Assembly: GCF_904063065.1 (NCBI RefSeq)
Contig: NZ_CAJFCL010000007.1
Span: forward strand, 294,277-358,276
From: Pseudomonas paraversuta
GTDB lineage: Bacteria > Pseudomonadota > Gammaproteobacteria > Pseudomonadales > Pseudomonadaceae
Direction of reading: 5' to 3'
DNA length: 64,000 nucleotides
The translations under genes were made by a program, and so were the position numbers. This document shows positions 53,544 through 63,873 of the stretch, piece by piece (within the stretch, counting starts at the first letter, position 1; every line of letters starts with the position of its first letter). The notes below the pieces were generated by a model. The model worked only from the letters and a program-made list of their open reading frames with translations. It was not told where the DNA came from and did not search any database.

Positions 53544-54970
53544 AGCCGGTCAGCCTGTCAATGCGACTAGGTTTGACAGTAAGTATCTTGGGGGCGTTGT
53601 TGGTAGTGTTTTTGGCTGTCTTGGCCTTTTTTGCGCTGACGCACGAGCTGGATAAGTTGGCAAAAAACAGCCTGATCAATAAGATGGAGCAGGTTGAACA
53701 TAGCCTCTCGCTATACGATGACACGGCCGACGTAAATTCCAAACCGCATTCGTTACTGGATCAGGTCATGGGACATGACAATCTGAATCTGACCATCTAT
53801 GACCTGAAAAACCTCAGGGCGCCCTTACTGAAGTTTGGGCCTGGATTGTCGGATCCGCGGACTGAGTTGAAAGCTGCGACTGCTGCCGTTGACAAGGTTT
53901 CCTATTCCACCAATTCAGATGGTGAAGGTCGACACTTCCTTACCGCATCCAAGCTCATCCCATTAAAGAACGGTGTAAGCGTTCCCGTATTGCTGTCGAT
54001 GGATTGTGCGAACGATGAAGCGCTGCTCAGCGCGTACCTTAGGTCGACGATTATTGCACTACCGCTTTTACTAATACTCATCGGAGCAAGTGCTTGGGCC
54101 GTAGTACAACAAGGACTTTCTCCACTGAGAGAGTTCCGGAAGGTCGCCGCCATGATCTCGGCTCAAGATCTCAACCATCGACTTTCTGTTGTTAAAATGC
54201 CTCAGGAGCTTAGTGAGTTGGCTCATGGCATCAACTTCATGCTGCACCGGCTCGACAGCGGTATTCAGCAGCTGTCGCAATTTTCAGATGACTTAGCCCA
54301 TGAATTACGATCCCCGATCACCAATTTGATGGGCAAGGCCCAGGTTACCCTTTCTCGGGAGCGTCCGGCAGAAGAATACAAAGCTGTGCTGGAGTCATGC
54401 ACCGAGGAGTTGGGCCGTGTCACGCGAATTGTCTCGGATATGCTCTTCTTAGCTCAGGTCAGCCATCCCGCGGCACTTGTCCCGTTCGAAATAATCACCT
54501 TAGAAGATGAAGCATTTAAGGTGGTCGATCTGTTTTCACTGTCTGCGGAAGAGAAACGTATCACCCTGAATGTTACCGGAAATGGCAAGACCATTGGCGA
54601 CAGGTTAATGATACAGCGAGCAATATCCAATCTATTGTCCAACGCAATACGCCATTGCCCTGCGGGACAATCTATTTCAATTGTTATTGAAAACTATGCC
54701 AAACAGGTATCGCTACTTGTAGGCAACCCTGGAGCAGGAATCGAACCTCAGCATCTGCTGCACTTGTTTGACCGCTTTTATCGAATTGATACAAGTCGCT
54801 CGCGTGCTGAGGGTGGCACTGGTCTTGGTTTAGCTATTGTTCGATCGATCATGAGCCTCCACCAGGGAACTGCGGATGTTCAAAGCATGCCTGGCAGCAT
54901 GACCGTTTTCAGGCTGAGCTTCCCAAACCTCGACGGACAGACCACTTGGCAACAGGCTAGAAAGGTTTAA
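53540..54970 (+). CDS. czcS: Heavy-metal sensor histidine kinase CzcS
   Basis: 476 residues. Membrane segments at about 15-36 and 172-192 with a periplasmic sensor part between, HAMP, H-box [18 protein letters not shown]-box [16 protein letters not shown] and G-box [14 protein letters not shown]. Heavy-metal sensor kinase subfamily (IrlS/CzcS type), probably sensing periplasmic Zn/Cd. ATGA overlap with czcR. Confidence 0.92.
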   Translation: MKPVSLSMRLGLTVSILGALLVVFLAVLAFFALTHELDKLAKNSLINKMEQVEHSLSLYDDTADVNSKPHSLLDQVMGHDNLNLTIYDLKNLRAPLLKFGPGLSDPRTELKAATAAVDKVSYSTNSDGEGRHFLTASKLIPLKNGVSVPVLLSMDCANDEALLSAYLRSTIIALPLLLILIGASAWAVVQQGLSPLREFRKVAAMISAQDLNHRLSVVKMPQELSELAHGINFMLHRLDSGIQQLSQFSDDLAHELRSPITNLMGKAQVTLSRERPAEEYKAVLESCTEELGRVTRIVSDMLFLAQVSHPAALVPFEIITLEDEAFKVVDLFSLSAEEKRITLNVTGNGKTIGDRLMIQRAISNLLSNAIRHCPAGQSISIVIENYAKQVSLLVGNPGAGIEPQHLLHLFDRFYRIDTSRSRAEGGTGLGLAIVRSIMSLHQGTADVQSMPGSMTVFRLSFPNLDGQTTWQQARKV

Positions 54971-55112
54971 GGGTAAATTCCCGCAACAAACCTGTGCAAC
55001 TCTCCCTGCACCACTGGATATGCGCCTGTGGTCAGGTTTTTTAATGTCCGCTGAGTTCTGAGTACATCGCAGCAGCCCCTACTCCGACATGAGATGTTTG
55101 CAAGATCCCGCT

Positions 55113-56024
55113 CTAGTGCTGCATGCCTTCGTTTTCTTCAAGCGTTGCATGAAACTGCAAGTTTTCCAATTGAAGAGTCGTATGGCTGATATGGAATACC
55201 TCGCTCATCAGCCGAGTCACCTCAGCCAATATATCTTGCTCAGCTCGGGAGCTACGCAGGATTACAAGGTGAGCACTCATGACATTCTTGCCGCTGGTCA
55301 GGGCCCAGATATGCAGGTCATGGATATCCTCAACGCCTTCAACCGCCCTGATGCACGCTTCCACTTCAGCGATATCGATGCCATCCGGAACCCCTTGCAA
55401 CAGGATGTTCATGCTTTCTTTGAGCAAAACCCAGGTTCTGGGAAGCACCCACAGGCCGATAGCTGCGGCAACGATCGAATCAACCCAAGTGAATCCGGTA
55501 AAACGAATGATCAATGCCGCCCCTATTACGCCCATGGAGCCCAACATGTCGCTCCATACTTCTAGGTACGCGCCTTTTACGTTAAGACTTTCGGCACTGG
55601 CAGACATTAGCAACCGCATTGAAACAAGGTTCACAACTAGTCCGATCACTGCGACGATCAGCATCCCTGTCGATTGGATTTCTGTCGGGGCTTTAAATCG
55701 CTGATAAGCTTCATACAAGATGTACACCGCCACCATAAACAACAAAATCGCGTTAAAAGCAGCTGCGAGGATCTCAAATCGTGCATAGCCGAATGTCCGT
55801 TTTTTATCCGCAGCGCGTTTGGCAATTTGAATAGCTATCAATGAAATAGCCAAGGCAGTGGAATCAGTTAGCATGTGAGCCGCATCGGATAACAACGCCA
55901 AGCTGCCTGTCACGAAAGCCCCAATGACCTCCGCGATCATGAAGCTTGTCGTTAACGCCAGAGCGATCCACAATTTTTTCTCGTGTCCTGCACGAGCTTG
56001 ACCGTGACTATGACCAGCGCTCAT
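55113..56024 (-). CDS. czcD: CDF-family Zn/Cd/Co exporter CzcD
   Basis: 303 residues from the ATG at 56024 with GGAG six bases before; an earlier in-frame ATG at 56036 has no RBS. His-rich start MSAGHSHGQARAGH, six membrane segments with the zinc site SLALLSDAAHMLTDSTALA and EVWSDMLGSMGVIG, C-terminal cytoplasmic domain VEDIHDLHIWALTSGKNVMS. It moves Zn, Cd and Co from cytoplasm to periplasm by antiport, feeding the CzcCBA pump. Convergent with czcS. Confidence 0.93.
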   Translation of the reverse strand: MSAGHSHGQARAGHEKKLWIALALTTSFMIAEVIGAFVTGSLALLSDAAHMLTDSTALAISLIAIQIAKRAADKKRTFGYARFEILAAAFNAILLFMVAVYILYEAYQRFKAPTEIQSTGMLIVAVIGLVVNLVSMRLLMSASAESLNVKGAYLEVWSDMLGSMGVIGAALIIRFTGFTWVDSIVAAAIGLWVLPRTWVLLKESMNILLQGVPDGIDIAEVEACIRAVEGVEDIHDLHIWALTSGKNVMSAHLVILRSSRAEQDILAEVTRLMSEVFHISHTTLQLENLQFHATLEENEGMQH

Positions 56025-56521
56025 ATGGCTCTCCATGCGGGTGAAAGGATGCGGCAACTACTCAAAAGATCGTCAACGGGTCAATCTTCGTCAAGAAGAG
56101 ATTTCGGTTTTGGAGAGATGCAACTGAAAAGCACTTATTTGGACGCGACCTGTGTTCCCCCAAGGCACCCACACTCTAGAAAATAGCAGTACTGCGAATA
56201 CGCGTATTATTTGTACCCAAACTTCCCGGAATCAGATGTTAGTAGACCGATAGGTCTTTGTCGCGCCAATTTTCATCTCGGCTTCTGCTTGATTTCTCAG
56301 TTGGCTAGCCATTTCATCCATGATTGAGTTCAGATCAACACTATGAATTCAAATATAGGCGGATCGATAGCTCGTCGTCCGCGTCTATTTTCTAAACGTA
56401 ATGTTGGCTTAATTCCTTGTCGGCTTCATTACCTATATGTCGGAGGTCGGAGCTTGGCGACAGGGTGTTAATGACATGAGTCAATTTGTAACGACCATTT
56501 GAAGCGACTACACTCCAGCGA
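56025..56521. other. Divergent region czcD / 113-aa gene
   Basis: 497 bp. A perfect palindrome AATACGCGTATT (56197-56208) lies 173 bp before czcD. A 29-codon frame on the minus strand (56321 to 56232, MDEMASQLRNQAEAEMKIGA start) is open but unsupported. A weak cop-box-like CCGACATATAGGTAATG (12 of 17) is present on the minus strand near 56,440. Confidence 0.4.
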
Positions 56522-56863
56522 ATGAAACGCTACGTGCAGTTTTGCATCATATTCATGATCAGCTTAGCGCTTCCTCTCAGCGGGATGGCGGGAGTTCAGG
56601 CATCGACAGAACCGTGCCCCATGAAGACGATGGGCATGACGATGATGGACGACATGGGCATGGACTGCTGCAACGATATGAAAACCCTGTCCGAGCACGG
56701 AAAGCCATGTAAACCGGGACATGAATGCAAGGCAGGCAGCATATTGCAAGTCTCGACTTTCAAGCCTTCAGTAGCCGTGTTTAGCCCCGTAGTACTTTCC
56801 TTCTTTAGTGATTCCTTGCCTGCACAAACCCCGTCCAGGGTGTGGCGACCGCCCCGCGTTTGA
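56522..56863 (+). CDS. Cys/Met-rich small exported protein of the cus cluster
   Basis: 113 residues, signal peptide (MKRYVQFCIIFMISLALPLSG), then PCPMKTMGMTMMDDMGMDCC and NDMKTLSEHGKPCKPGHECK: six Cys, several His and Met, a clear metal-binding centre. The C-terminal 50 residues contain a hydrophobic segment. Proteins of this kind often precede Cu/Ag efflux genes in Pseudomonas and lack a set function. Its broken paralogue lies at 42442. A gap of 99 bp separates it from cusC. Confidence 0.75.
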   Translation: MKRYVQFCIIFMISLALPLSGMAGVQASTEPCPMKTMGMTMMDDMGMDCCNDMKTLSEHGKPCKPGHECKAGSILQVSTFKPSVAVFSPVVLSFFSDSLPAQTPSRVWRPPRV

Positions 56864-56962
56864 TTCCTGTCCCATATTGAGCCTCATTCCGCATTTGCGG
56901 GATGCAAGAGCTGAGCGCATGTCTTTTAATGCGTGCAGTGGATGATCACAGGAATCCTAAAC

Positions 56963-58219
56963 ATGAACTCAAAGTGCTATTGCATAGGCTGGTCCCTCGC
57001 GGCCGGTCTGGCTGCAAGCGTACTGGCATTGCCGAGCTTGGCGGGTGGATTGACGCTTGATGAAGCGTTGCGGCTGGCCGAAAACAATGCACCGTCGCTG
57101 ACCGCACAAGACGCCAAAATTCAGGCTGCCAGCAGCGCAGCCATTCCAGCGGGGGAGCTGCCTGACCCCAAACTGCTGCTGGGTGTGCAGAACTATCCTG
57201 TTGGCGGTCCGGATCGCTGGAGCATCGACCAGGACTTCATGACCATGCAAATGGTTGGGGTCAGACAAGAAATGCTCAACAGCGACAAGCGCAAGGCGCG
57301 TATTGAGGTCGCCGATGCGGCCGTTGAACGCGCCGCGGCGCAGCGTCGGGTCGAACGTCTGAACGTGCGCCAATCCACGGCGTTGGCCTGGATCAGTAGC
57401 TACTCGGTTGAGCGCAAAGATGCTCTGTTCCAGGACTTCTACAAAGAGAACCGCCTGCTGAGCGATACCGTCAGAGCCCAGATTGCCGGTGGCCGGGCTC
57501 AACCCGCCGATGCGGTAACACCCAAGCAAGAAGCAGCTCGACTGGCGGAGCAGCAGGACGATCTGATCCAGCAGCGAAGGCAGGCCCGAGCTGCCCTCAA
57601 GCGTTGGATTGGGGCCGCCGCAAACGACGAGCTTGTAGGTCGTTTGCCTGAATGGTCCGTCGATACCTCCGGTTACTCCCACAACCTGCAGCACCATCCC
57701 GAGCTGGCAGCGTTTGCCCCGATGACCCGAGAAGCGCAAGCCAAAGTTCGTGAAGCCGTGTCGGAGAAACAGTCAGACTGGAGCTGGGAGCTGGATTACC
57801 AGCACCGTGGCCGAGCGTTTGGGGATATGGTCAGTGTGCAGCTTTCCTGGGATCTGCCGCTGTTTCCTGGCTCTCGCCAAAATCCCAAAATCGCAGCCAA
57901 GCAGGCTGAACTCAGCCAGCTTGAGGCCGAGCGTGAAGCCCTGTCACGCGAGCACACTCAGGAACTGGAAAACCAACTGGCTGACTATGAGCGTCTGAAT
58001 CGTGCGGTGCACCGAAACCAGGACAGTCTGTTGCCTCTAGCCAAGGAAAAGGTCGAACTCAGCATGGCCAGTTATCGTGCCGGAAAAGGCGATTTAAATG
58101 CCGTTGTTGCGGCCCGGCGTGAGCTCATCGAAGCGCGCCTCAAACAGATTGAGGTGGAAGAGCAGCGGGCGCTGACCAGTGCGCGTCTGTACTTTGCCTA
58201 TGGGGAGCCCAGCCAGTGA
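56963..58219 (+). CDS. cusC: CusC-type outer-membrane factor of Cu/Ag efflux
   Basis: 418 residues from the ATG at 56963 with AGGA nine bases before; two earlier in-frame Met codons lack RBS. Signal peptide (AAGLAASVLALPSLAGG), then TolC-family helical repeats with AENNAPSLTAQDAKIQAASS and the Arg/Glu-rich coiled coils. GC-rich, unlike the preceding island genes. It is the outer-membrane channel for CusBA. Four-base overlap with cusB. Confidence 0.88.
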   Translation: MNSKCYCIGWSLAAGLAASVLALPSLAGGLTLDEALRLAENNAPSLTAQDAKIQAASSAAIPAGELPDPKLLLGVQNYPVGGPDRWSIDQDFMTMQMVGVRQEMLNSDKRKARIEVADAAVERAAAQRRVERLNVRQSTALAWISSYSVERKDALFQDFYKENRLLSDTVRAQIAGGRAQPADAVTPKQEAARLAEQQDDLIQQRRQARAALKRWIGAAANDELVGRLPEWSVDTSGYSHNLQHHPELAAFAPMTREAQAKVREAVSEKQSDWSWELDYQHRGRAFGDMVSVQLSWDLPLFPGSRQNPKIAAKQAELSQLEAEREALSREHTQELENQLADYERLNRAVHRNQDSLLPLAKEKVELSMASYRAGKGDLNAVVAARRELIEARLKQIEVEEQRALTSARLYFAYGEPSQ

Positions 58220-59700
58220 TCCTTAAAAAGTGGAATGGGGCATTGTTGGTAGGCATCTCGCTGGCATTGGGTGTTGCCGGTGGTTACTGGTTCGCTCAGC
58301 AGCGGATGAACGGAGTATCCAGTACTGCCCAGGAGAGGGGTGTCAGCCCGTCGGGTGAACGCAAGGCTCTGTATTGGTACGACCCCATGTACCCGCAGCA
58401 AAAGTTTGATAAACCCGGAAAGTCCCCCTTTATGGACATGCAGTTGGTGCCTCAATACGCCAGCAGCGAAGGGGATCGTGCGGTCGTCAGTATCGATCCA
58501 AGCCTGACCCAGAATCTCGGTTTGCGCTTTGCGACGGTCACCCGGGGAGTCTTTGATTCCAGCCTCGATGTGGCAGGTGTCTTGGCGTTCAACGAGCGTG
58601 ATGTCGCGGTGATTCAGGCCCGTACCGCCGGCTTTGTGGAGCGGGTCTATGCCCTTGCTCCTGGGGATGTCCTCAAAGCCAATGCGGCCCTGGCGGATAT
58701 TCTGGTGCCGGAATGGGCCGCGGCTCAGACAGAGTTTCTGGCCCTGAAGCGTAACGGGGATGCCGATCTGTTGGTTGCGGCCCGTCAGCGCCTGCGACTC
58801 ACAGGGATGCCGGCAGCACTGATTACTCAGGTTGAACGTAGCGGTAAGGTTCAACCGTATCTGATCCTGACCAGTCCCATCGCCGGTGTGCTGCAAGAGC
58901 TGAACGTACGCGCGGGCATGACCGTGGCGACGGGCAAGACTCTGGCACGGGTCAATGGCTTGAGCAGTATATGGCTAGCCGTGGCCGTTCCAGAATCAGA
59001 TGCCGGAGCCATCACTGTGGGGCAGGCGGTCGAAGCGCGTCTGCCAGCCTTCCCGGGGACGACGTTCAGAGGCAAGGTCAGCGCGATTTTACCCGAGACC
59101 AATCCGGACAGCCGCACTCTGCGGGTGCGGGTGGAACTACCCAACCCGGACAAGCACCTCAGGCCCGGTTTGACGGCGCAGGTGCGCCTGAGTCATTCGA
59201 CCGGGGAAAGTGTGTTGTGGCTGCCGAGTGAAGCAGTCATTCGCACTGGCCGACGCGCCCTAGTGATGCTCGCTGAAGACGCCGGTCGCTATCGCCCGGT
59301 GGAGGTGCAACTCGGGCAGGAAAGCGATGGCAAGACGGCGATTGTGAAAGGTCTGACAGAAGGACAGAAAGTGGTTACGTCCGGCCAGTTCCTGCTCGAC
59401 TCGGAAGCCAGTCTTAAAGGCATTGTTGCCAGCGCTGAGGAAGATTCACCACTCGGCGCAACAGCCTCCAGTTTTCATGAGGCCGATGGGCAGATAGTTG
59501 AGATCAACGACAAAGACGTGACGCTCGCCCATGGTCCTTTCAAGACGCTGGGCATGCCCGGCATGACGATGACTTTTCCTCTCGCCAGTCCGGCGCTGAT
59601 GCAGGGCCTCAAGGCTGGAGACAAGGTTCGGATCGCGGTGAGCCAAACTGACGATGGTTTGCGTGTCGAGCGCCTGGACAAGTCGGGGAGCCAGCCATGA
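58216..59700 (+). CDS. cusB: CusB-type adaptor fused to a CusF-like copper chaperone domain
   Basis: 494 residues from a GTG at 58216 (GTGA overlap). Membrane anchor, then a heavy-metal-binding domain ([20 protein letters not shown], then [10 protein letters not shown]), barrel-sandwich, coiled coil and beta-barrel parts of a CusB adaptor. From about residue 424 a CusF-like domain is fused ([20 protein letters not shown] then [11 protein letters not shown]). In it His439, Met447, Met450 and Met452 align with CusF His36, Trp44, Met47 and Met49, so the tryptophan cap is Met here. It passes Cu(I)/Ag(I) to CusA. Confidence 0.92.
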   Translation: MILKKWNGALLVGISLALGVAGGYWFAQQRMNGVSSTAQERGVSPSGERKALYWYDPMYPQQKFDKPGKSPFMDMQLVPQYASSEGDRAVVSIDPSLTQNLGLRFATVTRGVFDSSLDVAGVLAFNERDVAVIQARTAGFVERVYALAPGDVLKANAALADILVPEWAAAQTEFLALKRNGDADLLVAARQRLRLTGMPAALITQVERSGKVQPYLILTSPIAGVLQELNVRAGMTVATGKTLARVNGLSSIWLAVAVPESDAGAITVGQAVEARLPAFPGTTFRGKVSAILPETNPDSRTLRVRVELPNPDKHLRPGLTAQVRLSHSTGESVLWLPSEAVIRTGRRALVMLAEDAGRYRPVEVQLGQESDGKTAIVKGLTEGQKVVTSGQFLLDSEASLKGIVASAEEDSPLGATASSFHEADGQIVEINDKDVTLAHGPFKTLGMPGMTMTFPLASPALMQGLKAGDKVRIAVSQTDDGLRVERLDKSGSQP

Positions 59701-62700
59701 TTGCTGCACTGATTCGTTGGTCGGTGGCCAACCGGTTTCTGGTGCTACTGGCTACGCTGTTCGTCACTGCCTGGGGCATCTGGTCGGTACAGAGCACACC
59801 GATCGATGCATTGCCGGACCTCTCCGATGTGCAAGTGATCATCCGCACCCCTTATCCCGGACAAGCGCCTCAGATTGTCGAGAACCAGGTGACCTATCCG
59901 CTGGCCACCACCATGCTCTCAGTGCCGGGAGCCAAGACTGTACGTGGTTATTCCTTCTTCGGTGACAGCTTCGTTTACGTGCTGTTCGAAGACGGCACGG
60001 ACTTGTACTGGGCCCGCTCGCGAGTGTTGGAGTACCTGAGTCAGATACAAAGCCGATTGCCGGCCAGCGCAAAACCGGCGTTGGGGCCGGATGCAACGGG
60101 AGTGGGCTGGATCTATCAGTACGCACTAGTGGATCGCACGGGTGGGCACGACTTGGCACAGCTGCGCGCACTTCAGGACTGGTTCCTCAAGTACGAACTC
60201 AAGACCCTGCCCAATGTTGCAGAAGTGGCTACGGTGGGAGGCATGGTCAAGCAGTACCAGGTGCAGCTTGACCCGCTCAAGCTGGCCAGTCTGGGCATCA
60301 CTCAGGCACAGGTGACCGAGGCTATCGGCAAGGCCAACCAGGAGACAGGCGGCGCCGTGATGGAGATGGCCGAGACTGAGTACATGGTGCGTGCTTCCGG
60401 CTACCTGAAGACGCTCAATGACTTTCGGGCCATCCCGCTAAAATTGGGGGCGGCCGGAGTGCCGGTCACCCTTGGTGATGTCGCCACCATCCAATTAGGC
60501 CCGGAAATGCGACGTGGCATCACCGAACTCGACGGCGAAGGCGAGACCGTTGGTGGTGTGGTGATTTTGCGCAACGGCAAGAACGCTCGCGAGACCATTG
60601 CGGCGGTCAAGACCAAACTCGACGAACTGAAATCCAGTTTGCCGGCCGGCGTTGAAATCGTCACCACCTACGACCGCAGCAAGCTGATCGATCGCGCGGT
60701 GGAAAATCTCAGCCACAAGCTCATCGAAGAGTTCATCGTCGTCGCTCTGGTCTGCGGGATCTTCCTCTGGCACTTGCGCTCATCCCTAGTGGCGATCATT
60801 TCGCTGCCGGTGGGCGTGTTGATTGCCTTCATCGTCATGCGCTACCAAGGCATCAACGCCAACATCATGTCCTTGGGCGGGATTGCCATCGCCATCGGCG
60901 CTATGGTCGATGCCGCCGTGGTGATGATCGAGAACGCCCACAAGAAGATAGAGGCTTGGCACGCGGCCAACCCAGGGGAGAAGCTGAATGGCGAACGTCA
61001 TTGGCACGTGATGACCGAAGCGGCTGCGGAGGTAGGCCCGGCACTGTTCTTCTGCTTGTTGATCATCACCCTATCGTTCATTCCGGTATTTACCCTGGAA
61101 GCCCAGGAAGGGCGGCTGTTCGGCCCGTTGGCTTTCACCAAGACCTACGCCATGGCGGCAGCGGCGGGACTGTCAGTGACGTTGGTGCCAGTGCTGATGG
61201 GTTACTGGATTCGAGGTCGAATTCCCAATGAACAACAGAACCCGTTGAACCGGTGGTTGATTCGAATCTATCAGCCAGCCCTGGATGCAGTACTGCGTCG
61301 TCCCAAGGTCACGCTACTGGTGGCGCTCTTGGTATTTTGCAGTGCGCTATGGCCAATGTCTCGCCTGGGGGGCGAGTTTCTGCCACCGCTGGACGAAGGC
61401 GATCTGCTCTACATGCCTTCTGCACTTCCGGGGTTATCGGCACACAAAGCCGCGCAGCTGCTGCAGCAAACCGACCGTCTGATCAAAACCGTGCCTGAAG
61501 TCGAACACGTTTTCGGTAAAGCAGGGCGTGCCGAAACCGCAACCGATCCGGCTCCCCTGGAGATGTTTGAAACCACCATTCAATTCAAACCACGCGAGCA
61601 ATGGCGTCAAGGTATGACACCGGAAAAACTGGTGGAAGAATTGGATCGAGTGGTGCGAGTTCCGGGGCTGACCAATATCTGGATACCGCCGATTCGCAAC
61701 CGTATCGACATGCTGGCTACGGGGATCAAGAGCCCCATCGGGGTGAAGGTTGCCGGCACCAATCTGATGGAAATTGATACGGTCACTCAGGCGGTCGAGC
61801 GCGTGGCCAAGGGGGTGCCTGGTGTCAGCTCGGCTCTGGCGGAGCGACTGACCGGTGGCCGATATATCGATGTGGATATCGATCGCAAGGCCGCCGCCCG
61901 CTACGGCCTGAATATCGCCGATGTGCAATCCATCGTGGCCGGTGCTATCGGTGGAGAGAACGTTGGGGAGACCATTGAGGGGTTGGCACGGTTTCCAATC
62001 AACGTGCGTTACCCTCGGGAATGGCGTGACTCGCTCGGTGCTTTGGAGCAATTACCTATCTACACCCCGTTAGGCAGCCAGATTACCCTGGGTACTGTGG
62101 CGAAGATTAAGGTCAGCGACGGCCCGCCGATGCTCAAGAGCGAGAATGCTCGGCCTTCGGGCTGGGTTTATATCGACGTGCGGGGCCGGGACATTGCCTC
62201 AGTCGTCGCCGATCTGCGCCGGGTCGTCAGTGAACAGGTCAAGTTGCAGCCAGGCATGAGCCTGAGCTACTCGGGGCAGTTCGAATTTCTCGAAAGGGCC
62301 AACGCCCGACTAAAACTAGTTGTGCCTGCCACGTTGTTGATCATTTTCGTGCTGCTCTACATGACTTTCGCCCGCTTCGATGAGGCCTTTTTGGTCATGG
62401 CTACTCTGCCGTTCGCCCTAACGGGCGGGGCATGGTTCCTCTATCTATTGGGGTACAACCTTTCGGTCGCAACCGGGGTCGGCTTTATCGCGCTGGCCGG
62501 AATTTCGGCCGAATTCGGTGTGATCATGCTGCTCTACCTCAAGAACGCTTGGGCCGAACGTGAAGACCTCGGCGACAACACGGAAGGTGGGCTGGTAGCG
62601 GCGATCCGTGAAGGAGCTGTACAGCGCGTTCGCCCCAAGGCCATGACGGTGTCCGTCATCATTGCCGGCCTGTTGCCCATTCTGTTGGGCAGCGGAACCG

Positions 62701-62834
62701 GCAGTGAAGTGATGAGTCGCATCGCCGCGCCAATGGTCGGCGGGATGGTCACAGCTCCCTTGCTTTCCCTGTTTGTCATACCGGCAGCCTACAGATTAAT
62801 GCGCCGTCGGAACCTCTCGGGTTGTATCCACTAA
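59697..62834 (+). CDS. cusA: Cu/Ag RND efflux pump CusA
   Basis: 1,045 residues. The TM4 motif [20 protein letters not shown], followed by HKK, is the HME4 signature of Cu(I)/Ag(I) pumps (AIG-x2-VDAA-x2-MIEN-x-HK), distinguishing it from CzcA in the window. 12 membrane segments with two periplasmic loops. It takes Cu(I)/Ag(I) via a methionine relay and exports them through CusB and CusC. ATGA overlap with cusB. Confidence 0.95.
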   Translation: MIAALIRWSVANRFLVLLATLFVTAWGIWSVQSTPIDALPDLSDVQVIIRTPYPGQAPQIVENQVTYPLATTMLSVPGAKTVRGYSFFGDSFVYVLFEDGTDLYWARSRVLEYLSQIQSRLPASAKPALGPDATGVGWIYQYALVDRTGGHDLAQLRALQDWFLKYELKTLPNVAEVATVGGMVKQYQVQLDPLKLASLGITQAQVTEAIGKANQETGGAVMEMAETEYMVRASGYLKTLNDFRAIPLKLGAAGVPVTLGDVATIQLGPEMRRGITELDGEGETVGGVVILRNGKNARETIAAVKTKLDELKSSLPAGVEIVTTYDRSKLIDRAVENLSHKLIEEFIVVALVCGIFLWHLRSSLVAIISLPVGVLIAFIVMRYQGINANIMSLGGIAIAIGAMVDAAVVMIENAHKKIEAWHAANPGEKLNGERHWHVMTEAAAEVGPALFFCLLIITLSFIPVFTLEAQEGRLFGPLAFTKTYAMAAAAGLSVTLVPVLMGYWIRGRIPNEQQNPLNRWLIRIYQPALDAVLRRPKVTLLVALLVFCSALWPMSRLGGEFLPPLDEGDLLYMPSALPGLSAHKAAQLLQQTDRLIKTVPEVEHVFGKAGRAETATDPAPLEMFETTIQFKPREQWRQGMTPEKLVEELDRVVRVPGLTNIWIPPIRNRIDMLATGIKSPIGVKVAGTNLMEIDTVTQAVERVAKGVPGVSSALAERLTGGRYIDVDIDRKAAARYGLNIADVQSIVAGAIGGENVGETIEGLARFPINVRYPREWRDSLGALEQLPIYTPLGSQITLGTVAKIKVSDGPPMLKSENARPSGWVYIDVRGRDIASVVADLRRVVSEQVKLQPGMSLSYSGQFEFLERANARLKLVVPATLLIIFVLLYMTFARFDEAFLVMATLPFALTGGAWFLYLLGYNLSVATGVGFIALAGISAEFGVIMLLYLKNAWAEREDLGDNTEGGLVAAIREGAVQRVRPKAMTVSVIIAGLLPILLGSGTGSEVMSRIAAPMVGGMVTAPLLSLFVIPAAYRLMRRRNLSGCIH

Positions 62835-62853
62835 CCCTTAAGGAAAAAGCCGT

Positions 62854-62880
62854 ATGAAACTGCCGCGGGATCGAATGCGT
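62854..62880 (+). pseudogene. 5' fragment of the gene following cusA
   Basis: AAGGA, spaced nine bases from the ATG at 62854 and 20 bp after the cusA stop, is an excellent operon start. The predicted chain (MKLPRDRM) is soon replaced by unrelated basic sequence without signal peptide. In other cus clusters a CusF-like or exported protein gene takes this place. I infer that recombination with IS sequences removed the remainder. Confidence 0.4.
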
Positions 62881-62939
62881 CGTTTCAGAGCAAGGTTTCG
62901 TACAACCACCACTCACCTACTTGATCCCAGCCATGAGGG

Positions 62940-62971
62940 CGATTCGGTAGGTGAGTTCACCATCCGCTTAC
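62940..62971 (-). mobile_element. IS66-type left-end fragment
   Basis: On the minus strand GTAAGCGGATGGTGAACTCA then CCTACCGAA shares 16 consecutive bases (GAACTCACCTACCGAA) with the left end of the IS66 remnant at 26658. It probably marks the edge of a lost element. Confidence 0.45.
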
Positions 62972-63363
62972 TGTCATACAGACTTCACGCTCGGTACACT
63001 GGTCGTGCAAGGGGAATATTTCTTTCCTTTAACACTGTTTTAAGCCCTTAAGTGAAAGATTTCTTTTCCTTGCGGCCAGATTGATTTTTTGAATTGTGGA
63101 GCCAACGACCTATGACTCAAGACTATAAAATTCAGTTTTTTGGAGAGTATTGAACAAAGGCTTGCTTGACAGATATCCCAGCGGCCTAGGTTCGAGCGCA
63201 CACATACTCTTGAAACGCCTTTAGTAGGCGTTCAGTGAAGAGTGAATCGCCCCAAATTCCCCATAAGTCAAAGGTGGTCCATTGGACAGCAAGGCAAAAA
63301 AACGCCAAAAAACTCACGCTTTAACCGATCCACCTCCCTTGCGACTACATCGACTTGTGGACG

Positions 63364-63675
63364 TTATGTGTAGACGCCATATTCGATTCGGATCAGAAGA
63401 TCCTTCACCAAAGTGCACCCAGCCTGCGTTATTATCAGATCGCATGGCACCTTATCGCCCAGGCCAAAAGCGGGGCGTTCTAGCCAGTTTTCGGCCGACC
63501 GGCGGGTACCGAGTACCCGTTCAGTTATAACTAGAATCTGCCCGCGACTGACGAGATAGTCCCTATACTCTATGCTCCAACACGCAAGAGGGGCTCGGGA
63601 AAAGAGCGCTGAAACTCGTGAGTCGTCCACCCCAGCAGCCTCGCAAATAATTCGATAGTCACCTGATGAAGCCAT
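63364..63675 (-). CDS. DUF2384-like (MbcA/ParS/Xre) antitoxin C-terminal domain, possibly truncated
   Basis: 103 residues from the ATG at 63675, though RBS spacing is poor and coding-like sequence continues seven codons upstream to a TAG, so the N-terminus may be lost. The end ENWLERPAFGLGDKVPCDLI, then VKDLLIRIEYGVYT, is the toxin-binding DUF2384 pattern. The N-terminal half has no clear HTH. A RES-domain toxin gene would be expected next to it and none is seen in either direction, so it is an orphan or remnant. Confidence 0.5.
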   Translation of the reverse strand: MASSGDYRIICEAAGVDDSRVSALFSRAPLACWSIEYRDYLVSRGQILVITERVLGTRRSAENWLERPAFGLGDKVPCDLIITQAGCTLVKDLLIRIEYGVYT

Positions 63676-63794
63676 CGCCTCATCGTAGTCGTGCGCCTAC
63701 TGACGACCGGCCTACAAAGGGTGTAAGAGAAGCTCACGTAACCATCGTCCACAACGGGCAAGGCTGCTCATAGGCGTCGGAACCTTGGAGAACT

Positions 63795-63873
63795 ATGCAC
63801 ATTTCCAAAATGGCACTGATCAACTACAGGAGTATCAGCAATACGACACTTAGATTCCAGCGGGGCATCACAC
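63795..63873 (+). pseudogene. Start of an OLD/AAA-type ATPase gene, cut by an IS3-family element
   Basis: An ATG at 63795 with GGAG five bases before opens MHISKMALINYRSISNTTLR then FQRGITL. This is the N-terminal strand pattern before the Walker A of SMC/OLD-type ATPases (F-x-P-G-I-T-L then L-V-G-x-N-x-x-G-K-S). It reaches the IS end at 63874 exactly where the P-loop would follow. Such genes are often phage-defence nucleases. What remains is too short for more. Confidence 0.55.

Larger units (their letters stand above)
62835..63363. other. Region past cusA with truncated gene and IS debris
   Basis: 529 bp. It contains the truncated downstream gene start at 62854, an IS66-like end near 62950-62971 and, near 63242, TGAATCGCCCCAAATTCCCC, resembling the IS3-type end at 27050. 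No intact gene is supported; a frame at 63282-63530 lies opposite the antitoxin gene and is rejected. Confidence 0.45.

Noticed and set aside
60495..60773. Antisense frames within cusA and czcA
   Set aside because: Several exist but all are opposite strongly conserved RND segments.
63282..63530. 83-codon frame after cusA
   Set aside because: It overlaps the DUF2384-like gene on the other strand and its composition is that of a shadow frame.
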